The notes under the pieces were generated by a model. It was not told the origin of the DNA. It worked only from the letters and a program-made list of their open reading frames with translations, and ran no database searches. Below, in pieces: positions 1-5,458 of a stretch of DNA of 23,157 nucleotides. The DNA is taken from the IMG/VR virus record IMGVR_UViG_3300048921_000131, positions 1 to 23,157 of that record. The stretch is one strand, 5' to 3'. This stretch comes from a virus. Position 1 is the stretch's first letter. Every line of letters begins with the position of its first letter. Position numbers and translations under genes: made by a program.

Positions 1-167
1 CGGTCTTCTTTATTCTCTGTGGTCTTGCCAATATCTATATCGCCTTCTGGCTGCCGCAGAATATCTGGGTCAACTTCAAGGTCTTCGGCCTGACCGCGCT
101 GACGCTTATCTTCACGCTGTTAAGCGGCGTATACATCTATCGCCACATGCCGCAGGATGAGAAGTAA
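1..167 (+). CDS. yciB: YciB, inner-membrane septation protein A (3' end only)
   Basis: The reading frame begins before the window (first full codon at base 3) and ends with TAA at 165-167, leaving the last 54 residues. They contain a hydrophobic helix ([16 protein letters not shown]), the conserved segment [18 protein letters not shown], a second membrane helix and a basic tail, [10 protein letters not shown]. This is nearly the same as the C-terminus of E. coli YciB, a small polytopic inner-membrane protein linked to envelope synthesis and cell division. In E. coli yciB is followed by yciA and then tonB. Here prophage-type sequence follows instead, so this gene marks the host side of the junction. 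Identification is from remembered sequence similarity, and the motif match is strong. Confidence 0.9.
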   Translation, partial: VFFILCGLANIYIAFWLPQNIWVNFKVFGLTALTLIFTLLSGVYIYRHMPQDEK

Positions 168-179
168 TAAATTATATAA

Positions 180-225
180 ATTACACATTTATATCAGATA
201 GTTAGATTTAAATCAGATGTGTAAT
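180..225. repeat. AT-rich inverted repeat beside yciB
   Basis: ATTACACAT at 180-188 and its exact complement ATGTGTAAT at 217-225 form a 9-base perfect inverted repeat (10 with the flanking A179/T226) around a 28-base AT-rich spacer. The spacer also carries two copies of ATCAGAT. With no GC-rich stem or U-tract it is a poor terminator. Its place exactly between host and phage sequence suggests integrase, excisionase or IHF binding sites, or simply the yciB 3' region. Confidence 0.5.
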
Positions 226-232
226 TATGTTT

Positions 233-278
233 AAAAGCACGCTTTAATGTACACTTTGTACGAAGCGTGCTTTTTTTT
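233..278 (+). terminator. Strong intrinsic terminator downstream of yciB
   Basis: Bases 233-244 (AAAAGCACGCTT) pair perfectly with 263-274 (AAGCGTGCTTTT), giving a 12-bp stem. The 18-base loop contains a self-complementary GTAC pair. Eight consecutive T residues follow on the plus strand (271-278). The polarity fits termination of the yciB transcript. In reverse orientation the T-tract is only four long. Confidence 0.8.
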
Positions 279-351
279 CATCTGCGTTTTGCGTAGCTCC
301 TTCCAGTTTCGCAAAGCCCCGCTTTACCGCCTCGCTGACTTCCATCATCAT
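244..351 (-). CDS. Possible 35-residue protein overlapping the terminator
   Basis: A short minus-strand frame runs from three consecutive ATG codons (351, 348 and 345) to TAA at 246-244 and encodes a charged, helix-like peptide: MEVSEAVKRGFAKLEGA, then QNADEKKARFVQSVH. The codons are ordinary for enterobacteria, and an in-frame TGA at 363-361 limits the 5' end. A GGGG run four bases before the first ATG could serve as a weak ribosome site. The last third is encoded by the stem of the yciB terminator, which makes chance coding possible. I recognise no family. It could be a small phage-edge gene or a remnant. Confidence 0.3.
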   Translation of the reverse strand: MMMEVSEAVKRGFAKLEGATQNADEKKARFVQSVH

Positions 352-384
352 GCCCCTGTTTCAAAATCATAACTTTTCGGTGCG

Positions 385-413
385 CACCTGTTTTTTTCTC
401 CCTGCTCTATACT
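385..413 (+). promoter_or_regulatory. Possible promoter for the SRAP gene
   Basis: TATACT at 408-413 is a good -10 element 30 bases before the SRAP start codon. The -35 position (about 385-390, CACCTG) is a poor match, so the promoter would be weak or activator-dependent. No LexA box (CTGT-N8-ACAG) is visible here. Confidence 0.35.
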
Positions 414-442
414 TTCAGTCTGACATCTGGCTGGAGGTTTCT

Positions 443-1114
443 ATGTGTGGACGTTTTGCACAAGCCCAAACCCGTGAAGAATATCTCGCTTACCTGGCCG
501 ACGAAGCCGATCGCGACATCGCCTATGACCCTGAACCTATTGGCCGGTACAACGTCGCGCCCGGTACCAAAGTCCTGCTGCTGAGCGAACGAGACGAGCA
601 GCTGCATCTTGATCCTGTCCTGTGGTCATACGCGCCAGGGTGGTGGGATAAAGCCCCACTGATTAACGCGCGCGTCGAGACGGCGGCCACCAGCAGAATG
701 TTCAAACCTCTCTGGCAGCATGGCCGGGCTATCTGTTTTGCGGATGGATGGTTCGAATGGAAGAAGGAAGGCGACAAGAAACAGCCCTACTTCATTCACC
801 GCGCTGACGGTCAGCCCATTTTCATGGCGGCGATCGGCAGCACACCGTTTGAGCGCGGCGATGAAGCAGAAGGTTTTCTGATTGTGACGTCTGCAGCTGA
901 CAAAGGACTGGTCGATATTCACGACCGACGGCCACTTGTTCTGTCGCCGGAAGCTGCAAGGGAGTGGATGCGTCAGGATATAGGCGGGAAAGAAGCGGAA
1001 GAGATAGTTGCCGACGGCACAGTGGACGCCGACAAGTTTATCTGGCACGCAGTGTCGCGTGCCGTTGGTAATCCAAAAAATCAGGGTGCTGAATTGATTG
1101 ATAATATTCAGTGA
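443..1114 (+). CDS. yedK: SRAP family protein (YedK/HMCES type), abasic-site DNA crosslinker
   Basis: This is a 223-residue SOS-response-associated peptidase (SRAP). I chose the ATG at 443 because GGAGG lies at 433-437 and because Cys2 must follow the initiator Met; the frame stays open upstream to 350 but that extension is unlike the family. Visible active-site residues are Cys2 (MCGRF), Asn75 (NARVET), Glu104 (GWFEW) and His159 (DIHDRRP). In YedK/HMCES, Cys2 forms a thiazolidine crosslink with abasic sites in single-stranded DNA and shields them. Length matches E. coli YedK (about 222). The gene faces the lipoprotein gene, with 14 bases between their stops. It sits at the prophage edge beside umuDC, and E. 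coli yedK does not neighbour yciB, so it is probably phage cargo. Confidence 0.9.
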   Translation: MCGRFAQAQTREEYLAYLADEADRDIAYDPEPIGRYNVAPGTKVLLLSERDEQLHLDPVLWSYAPGWWDKAPLINARVETAATSRMFKPLWQHGRAICFADGWFEWKKEGDKKQPYFIHRADGQPIFMAAIGSTPFERGDEAEGFLIVTSAADKGLVDIHDRRPLVLSPEAAREWMRQDIGGKEAEEIVADGTVDADKFIWHAVSRAVGNPKNQGAELIDNIQ

Positions 1115-1128
1115 TATCCTGACAGATA

Positions 1129-1536
1129 TTACCAGAGTTTTACGCTTCCATCTGGCTGCTTACCACCCACTGGAGACATGTCGTACACCTTATTTACACA
1201 TTTTTGGATGCCGTCTTTAAGATGCTTTACCATTTTCTTGTCTGAATTATTCTGACCAAAATAATTCACAGTGGTAAGGTTATTTTTCTTGTAAATTTCA
1301 GCTTCGCCATATTGCCCGGCGGAATAATTAATTTTATAACCCCAGAATTCTTCTTTATAGCGAGCTTTGATGAAAGGGTCGTAATCTGCAAAGACATCAG
1401 CAATGCATAATGCAACGCTTTTTGCATCGCTCTTAGTCGTATATACAGCGTCAGGAGTGCCATGTTTTGGAGGCTCTTGGATAATTGCACACCCAGATAA
1501 GGTAAGAACTGCTAATGCGAGAATAGGTTTTAACAT
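1129..1536 (-). CDS. Putative small lipoprotein
   Basis: A 135-residue protein starts with a typical lipoprotein signal: Lys3, a hydrophobic stretch (ILALAVLTL) and the lipobox LSGC with the lipidated Cys16. The residue after Cys is Ala, so sorting to the outer membrane is likely. The mature part is polar, with Cys43 and Cys113 (approximate positions) that could form a disulfide in the periplasm, and a C-terminal segment GGKQPDGSVKLW. A GGA six bases before the ATG is the ribosome site. It lies downstream of umuC on the same strand with 68 bases between, so it may be co-transcribed or have its own promoter. I do not recognise the family. As phage cargo it could alter the envelope, but that is inference. 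Confidence 0.75.
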   Translation of the reverse strand: MLKPILALAVLTLSGCAIIQEPPKHGTPDAVYTTKSDAKSVALCIADVFADYDPFIKARYKEEFWGYKINYSAGQYGEAEIYKKNNLTTVNYFGQNNSDKKMVKHLKDGIQKCVNKVYDMSPVGGKQPDGSVKLW

Positions 1537-1604
1537 ATCAATTCCATTTAAGTATTTATAAGTGCCTGAATAAGATACTTTATTTTGACCATAATGTCCT
1601 GCAT

Positions 1605-2873
1605 TTATTTAACAATTAATAAATCCTGGAAGCGGGTCGTATATCTAGGCGACAGCATTTCTCGCTTCATTTGCCACTGTTGCTGAATGCCCTGCCCGGC
1701 AAAGTAGAGCGTACCTTTACCTCCTTTGGCATTGAGATGGTCAAGGACCTGCATCAGCTGTGCACTGTCTTCACGTGGCGCGTTCTCGTCGAACAAGTTG
1801 AGCTGAGCCACGCCCTGGCTGAAAAAGTCACCCAGCATAATGCCGGCTTTCTGGTACCGGTGACCATCCTTCCAGATTTTGTCCAGGCACTTTACCGCGG
1901 CGTTGATAATGTCACGGGAATCCTGAGTGGGGGTGAGAAGCTTCATTGAAGCGCTGTTACCGTAATACGGCTCATTAAGCGCGAATGGTGAGGTTTTCAC
2001 GAACGCAGAGATAAAGCGGCAGTACTGATGCTCGCCGCGAAGCTTTTCGGCCCCACGCGCCGCATAGCTGCAAATAGCCTGCCGCATCTGTTCGTATTCG
2101 GTCACGCGTTCGCCGAATGACCGGCTGCAAACGATTTCCTGCTTTGCCGGTGCAAACTCTTCCAGATCAAGACATGGCTCGCCGCGCAACTCCCGGACCG
2201 TTCGCTCGAGTACCACGTTAAAATGTTTACGGATAATCCATGTGCTTTGTTCTGAGAGGTCCAGAGCCGTTTTAATGCCCATAGCGTTGAGCTTCTTACT
2301 GATGCGCCTGCCCACGCCCCACACATCCTCAACGGGTACCAGGGCAAGGAGTCGGCGCTGGCGATCGATATTGGACAGGTCCACTACCCCGCCCGTCTGG
2401 CGCTGCCATTTCTTGGCGGCGTGGTTTGCTAGCTTGGCGAGTGTTTTTGTCTGGGCAATGCCAACACCAACTGTAAGGTGCGTCCGCTTCAGAACGGTAG
2501 CGCGGATTTCTTTGCCGAACTCTGTAAGGTCCCGGCAGTTGCGAACGCCAGTCAGGTCGCAAAAAGCTTCATCGATACTGTAGATTTCGACGCGGGGGCT
2601 CATTTCCTCCAGCGTCGTCATTACCCGGTTCGACATGTCAGCGTAAAGCTCGTAATTGCTACTGAAGCAAACAACTCCAGCGCGCCGGAATAGGTCCTTT
2701 TGCTTGAAGAATGGCTCCCCCATTGTAATTCCAGCGGCCTTGGCCTCGGCGCTGCGTGCGATCACACAGCCATCGTTATTCGAGAGAACGACAACCGGCC
2801 GCCCTCTCAGATCTGGCCTGAACACCGTCTCGCATGATGCGTAGAACGAATTCACATCACAGAGCGCAAACAT
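1605..2873 (-). CDS. umuC: UmuC, catalytic subunit of DNA polymerase V
   Basis: A 422-residue Y-family translesion polymerase of the same length as E. coli UmuC. The catalytic carboxylates are visible: Asp6 ([11 protein letters not shown]) and Asp101-Glu102 (YSIDEAF). The steric-gate Tyr11 and the finger region [10 protein letters not shown] follow the family. A beta-clamp binding motif, QLNLF, is at residues 357-361, as in E. coli. With two cleaved UmuD' subunits and RecA-ATP it copies damaged DNA with errors. The start codon lies two bases after the umuD stop, so the pair is translationally coupled and controlled by the LexA box before umuD. No frameshift or missing key residue is seen, so it should be active. 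Confidence 0.97.
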   Translation of the reverse strand: MFALCDVNSFYASCETVFRPDLRGRPVVVLSNNDGCVIARSAEAKAAGITMGEPFFKQKDLFRRAGVVCFSSNYELYADMSNRVMTTLEEMSPRVEIYSIDEAFCDLTGVRNCRDLTEFGKEIRATVLKRTHLTVGVGIAQTKTLAKLANHAAKKWQRQTGGVVDLSNIDRQRRLLALVPVEDVWGVGRRISKKLNAMGIKTALDLSEQSTWIIRKHFNVVLERTVRELRGEPCLDLEEFAPAKQEIVCSRSFGERVTEYEQMRQAICSYAARGAEKLRGEHQYCRFISAFVKTSPFALNEPYYGNSASMKLLTPTQDSRDIINAAVKCLDKIWKDGHRYQKAGIMLGDFFSQGVAQLNLFDENAPREDSAQLMQVLDHLNAKGGKGTLYFAGQGIQQQWQMKREMLSPRYTTRFQDLLIVK

Positions 2874-2875
2874 GT

Positions 2876-3295
2876 TCAGCTCGCCGATTTAACGATGAAA
2901 GTCACGACGCCGAACACATCGAGCGTATCCTCGCTACCGACAATGATCGGTGAGTAAGCGCTGTTCATCGGAATGAGCTGGACTGTCGGGCGCAGCTGCA
3001 GGCGCTTAACAGTGAACTCCCCTTCTACCGCAGCAATGACAATGTCACCGTGCTCAGCAGTTCGAGAACTATCCACCACCAGCAGATCTCCGTCGCTGAT
3101 CCCGCCCTCAATCATCGAGTCGCCGGCAGCTTTTACGAAATACGTCGAACTGGGATGGGACACAAGTAACTCATTGAGATCGATGCGCTGCTCAACGTAA
3201 TCAGCAGCCGGGCTGGGGAACCCGCATTGCACCAAATCGCTGAACAGCGGGATAGCAATAATTTCGCGTAATTCTGCCGGTCTGAAGAACTCCAT
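2876..3295 (-). CDS. umuD: UmuD, self-cleaving subunit of DNA polymerase V
   Basis: A 139-residue protein, the same length as E. coli UmuD and close to it throughout. The cleavage site Cys24-Gly25 lies in [16 protein letters not shown]. The Ser-Lys dyad is present: Ser60 in [11 protein letters not shown] and Lys97 in GEFTVKRLQ. The PMNSAYSP and DVFGVV segments of the S24 fold are intact. RecA filaments trigger self-cleavage to UmuD', which joins UmuC. A GAGG eight bases before the ATG is the ribosome site. The gene heads the umuDC operon, 16 bases downstream of a LexA box that matches the E. coli umuDC operator as I remember it. The N-terminus ([12 protein letters not shown]) differs mildly from the E. 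coli version. Confidence 0.97.
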   Translation of the reverse strand: MEFFRPAELREIIAIPLFSDLVQCGFPSPAADYVEQRIDLNELLVSHPSSTYFVKAAGDSMIEGGISDGDLLVVDSSRTAEHGDIVIAAVEGEFTVKRLQLRPTVQLIPMNSAYSPIIVGSEDTLDVFGVVTFIVKSAS

Positions 3296-3310
3296 GATGC
3301 ATACCTCTTA

Positions 3311-3353
3311 TACTGTTTTTATATACAGTAGTTTTAACCGAGATACTGATCAA
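3311..3353 (-). promoter_or_regulatory. umuDC promoter with LexA operator (SOS box)
   Basis: On the minus strand the palindrome TACTGTATATAAAAACAGTA covers 3330-3311, a near-perfect match to the LexA consensus (CTGT-N8-ACAG core at 3313-3328). TTGATC at 3353-3348 lies 17 bases upstream of the TACTGT half-site and fits a -35 element, so the operator overlaps the -10 region and LexA would block the polymerase. The umuD start codon follows 16 bases after the operator. Confidence 0.9.
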
Positions 3354-3474
3354 GATGGCCGTTTGTTCCTGAGTGGCTACTTCCTGGCCGCTTCGTTTCT
3401 AACCCTGTAACGCTATTGGTTTTTTGGTATTTGTAAATTTCCGGAGGAAGAGAGCTGATTGCTCACTTTGAATA

Positions 3475-3783
3475 CTACATGAATGGGTTTTCGTCCGTGT
3501 GTACCCGGTGAATTGTATGAGTAACTACACCAACCAGGCGAACGTCATCAAGTGCCTCGCCTTCTATGGCCTCGCCATCATCAGTGATCAGTGCATCACC
3601 GGCCCAATATGCATGCTGCTGGCGACCACAAAACCAGATGAGCAATGTTTTTCCCCGTCTGATTAGAGCTGCCTTATCAACAACATCAAAGCCTTCCTGG
3701 GTTTCAACAATGCTTGCAGAAGGAGGAAGGAAAGGCTCTTCATGTGCAACGGGTGCGGCATGTATGTCTGCTATGTGTAGCAT
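3475..3783 (-). CDS. LexA-controlled 102-residue protein, possible S24-like half domain
   Basis: I chose the ATG at 3783 because GAGG lies five bases upstream; a GTG at 3789 would place the start on the ribosome site itself. The protein starts MLHIADIHAAPVAHEEPF, is proline-rich early, and ends in a beta-rich segment: VVDKAALIRRGKTLLIWF, then DDGEAIEGEALDDVRLVGVV and THTIHRVH. The LDDVRLVGVVTHTI ending resembles the last strands of S24 proteins (UmuD ends DTLDVFGVV plus a short tail). No cleavage site, no Ser motif like GDSM and no matching Lys are visible, so any relation would be to a non-catalytic half domain. Its own LexA box makes it SOS-induced, and it lies 179 bases upstream of umuD on the same strand. 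Its function is unknown. Confidence 0.7.
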   Translation of the reverse strand: MLHIADIHAAPVAHEEPFLPPSASIVETQEGFDVVDKAALIRRGKTLLIWFCGRQQHAYWAGDALITDDGEAIEGEALDDVRLVGVVTHTIHRVHTDENPFM

Positions 3784-3799
3784 GATCACCTCACAAATA

Positions 3800-3843
3800 A
3801 ACTGTATGTATATACAGTATTATCGTTCATGGGCGCAGATCAA
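3800..3843 (-). promoter_or_regulatory. LexA operator and promoter of the 102-residue gene
   Basis: AACTGTATGTATATACAGTA at 3800-3819 contains a perfect CTGT-N8-ACAG core (3802-3817) with an alternating AT spacer. On the minus strand, TTGATC at 3843-3838 lies 18 bases upstream of the TACTGT half-site. This is the same layout as the umuDC promoter (17 bases there). The gene's GAGG ribosome site begins about ten bases downstream of the box. Confidence 0.88.
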
Positions 3844-3895
3844 GTGAGACGAGTAAGCTGATTTGTAAGTGGATGGAGAGACTGGAAATTTAGTT

Positions 3896-3919
3896 GAGCA
3901 AAGCCCACCGGAGTGGGCT
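3896..3919 (-). terminator. Terminator after the acyltransferase gene
   Basis: A perfect 7-bp stem (AGCCCAC/GTGGGCT, 3902-3919) closes a four-base TCCG loop on the minus strand. It lies ten bases past the acyltransferase stop codon and is followed by TTTGCTC. The U-tract is short, so efficiency may be moderate. It separates the surface-modification block from the SOS block. Confidence 0.6.
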
Positions 3920-3929
3920 GCAAGGAAGA

Positions 3930-4901
3930 TTACTTCACACCTATTCCGTTAAGCTTTCGGTATGTTATTGGAAGAATTGCCTTCGCTACCATAAGTACAG
4001 TAATTGATGAAATAAAGCTGATTATTAATTTAAGCATGGAATTATTAGCAATATACTGACCTACATCATGCGTGAGAATGTACAGTATTAATGGGTGCAA
4101 GAGATAAACGCCTAGCGAATAATCCCTTCCCAATTTTGAGAAGATATTATCATCAATTCTTGTATTCACGCACAGACTTAGCAGTGCAACACACACTGGA
4201 GTCGCGAAAAGTGGGAACTGTCTTTCTAACATGTCAGCGTTATATGCTGCGCCAAGCACATAAACCTCAACTACCATCAATGCAATACCAAAAATAATGA
4301 CAGATAATGCAATGCCGTTTGATACGCGATTTAGGATGCCACTTTTCGCAAAATAATATCCAAGATAGACAAGTGAAAAGGCTATCAATGTCCTTAATGC
4401 GTAGAAAATATAAATGTCATAATGGAGTGACTTTGCAAGGTCTCCATACCAGCATGCAATTAAAATTGCTGCAGAAGACAACAATGAAAATTTTACACTG
4501 CAATTTTTTATAAAATAATTTGTTAATATAACACCGAGAATAAGCGCATTTAAAAACCAAAGGTGGAAAAATGTCCCGCCATGTAACGTGTCATTAGATA
4601 GCACCTTCCCGGCAACCCGCCAAATGTCACCCTGAACCATTCTATAAAGGATCGGTATATAGAGAACTGATGACCAGAAGAGGATGCTTACAAGCTTGTT
4701 AAGCTTTTTACCGAGATCATCCTGCGCTGACGCCCCCATCAGGTAACCTGAGGCAAGGAAGAAGAATGGAAGCGCCCATCTTGATGATGCCCTGAAAAGC
4801 TCACCAAAGGGCTGTGGTAACTCTGGGTAGTTACCCACGTGAACGACTATGATGAAGAAACAGGCTAGAAGTTTTGCTACGTCCAACGCATTATTGCGCA
4901 T
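3930..4901 (-). CDS. Acyltransferase-3 family membrane O-acyltransferase (O-antigen type)
   Basis: A 323-residue polytopic protein with about ten hydrophobic segments. It opens with the family signature: LDVAKLLACFFIIVVHVG, with His21 as the likely catalytic or acyl-donor-site histidine, then RWALPFFFLASGYLMG and FFHLWFLNALILG. Length and layout match phage O-antigen acetyltransferases such as Sf6 Oac (about 330 residues), which acetylate O-antigen sugars and cause serotype conversion; the exact substrate here cannot be read from sequence. The gene is clearly more AT-rich than the tail genes, typical of a moron. The ribosome site is weak (GGTG about eight bases upstream). It lies behind the tailspike gene, but on a transcript probably separated from it by a terminator and by an oppositely oriented gene. 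Confidence 0.88.
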   Translation of the reverse strand: MRNNALDVAKLLACFFIIVVHVGNYPELPQPFGELFRASSRWALPFFFLASGYLMGASAQDDLGKKLNKLVSILFWSSVLYIPILYRMVQGDIWRVAGKVLSNDTLHGGTFFHLWFLNALILGVILTNYFIKNCSVKFSLLSSAAILIACWYGDLAKSLHYDIYIFYALRTLIAFSLVYLGYYFAKSGILNRVSNGIALSVIIFGIALMVVEVYVLGAAYNADMLERQFPLFATPVCVALLSLCVNTRIDDNIFSKLGRDYSLGVYLLHPLILYILTHDVGQYIANNSMLKLIISFISSITVLMVAKAILPITYRKLNGIGVK

Positions 4902-5104
4902 TTCTTGAACACCGGTTTATTGATAGAGTATGAATGTTACGAACCTTTTCATTTCAAAGCAAACACTCATCATATCTATGTGATCTTTGCAGGGATTAAC
5001 GATTTTACATCCACCGCGCTAAGTCACAAAAACCGAGTGGACTGTCGCTTTGATTCATTCTTGATGTTAATCTACGAGTAAATGATGATACTGCGAGATA
5101 CCAT

Positions 5105-5458
5105 GTGATTAACCTTACTTCTATAAACAAGTTCCAGATAGGATTTCTGGTTTTAATCGCATTGGTTTTTTTATATCGCTCTAACAATGTTCATGAAAAA
5201 TTCGAATATGAAATACCAAGCAATGTCAGTCAGTGCGTAGACCAAAAATTAGGCCAGCTTTTATCATCTCCACAAACAGATTTTCAGGTGGTGGATTTGG
5301 CTCTTAAGAAATGCGATTCTGAAGTAACTGAATGGCTAAAAAGCTACACAGACAATGAAGATGAGTATGGAATGACATATTCATATTTACGCGATTATTA
5401 TATTTCACAAATAAAATACAGCCGCCAGCCAGAGGCCAGCGGCAAAAATCATTCATAA
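5105..5458 (+). CDS. Small single-pass membrane or secreted protein (plus-strand moron)
   Basis: A 117-residue protein with an N-terminal hydrophobic helix (residues 11-24, QIGFLVLIALVFLY) and then a polar, acidic domain with two cysteines (44 and 70). This suggests an inner-membrane-anchored periplasmic protein with a possible disulfide. The only usable start is GTG at 5105; the frame opens at 5054, no ATG is available upstream, and no clear Shine-Dalgarno is present, so the true start is uncertain. It is AT-rich like the acyltransferase gene and runs opposite to its neighbours. Its last codons overlap the tailspike stop (by ten bases) and the tailspike terminator. I do not recognise a family. 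A role in superinfection exclusion or envelope change is conceivable but only inferred. Confidence 0.6.
   Translation: MINLTSINKFQIGFLVLIALVFLYRSNNVHEKFEYEIPSNVSQCVDQKLGQLLSSPQTDFQVVDLALKKCDSEVTEWLKSYTDNEDEYGMTYSYLRDYYISQIKYSRQPEASGKNHS
5410..5443 (-). terminator. Terminator of the tailspike gene
   Basis: On the minus strand, bases 5443-5421 fold into a 10-bp stem (GCCGCUGGCC/GGCUGGCGGC) with a UCU loop. The tandem U-G/G-U wobbles pair only in the minus-strand RNA; the plus-strand RNA would have C-A mismatches. It starts five bases after the tailspike stop codon and is followed by TGTATTTTATTT, an imperfect U-tract. It lies inside the 3' end of the plus-strand gene. Confidence 0.6.

Noticed and set aside
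1112-1131. Hairpin (TGATATC/GATATTA) between the convergent SRAP and lipoprotein genes as a bidirectional terminator.
   Set aside because: The stem is AT-rich with a G-U pair and only a short T-tract; both stop codons make up its ends, so it may be chance.
3452-3464. Small GAGC/GCTC hairpin after the 102-residue gene as a terminator.
   Set aside because: Only four base pairs and no U-tract.
3475-3783. DinI- or ImpC-like SOS regulator upstream of umuDC.
   Set aside because: Position and LexA control fit, but the sequence shows none of the DinI family pattern.
5005-5187. Minus-strand 60-residue frame opposite the plus-strand membrane protein gene.
   Set aside because: It begins with TTG, has no ribosome site and no protein-like pattern, while the plus-strand frame has a clear membrane helix and soluble domain.
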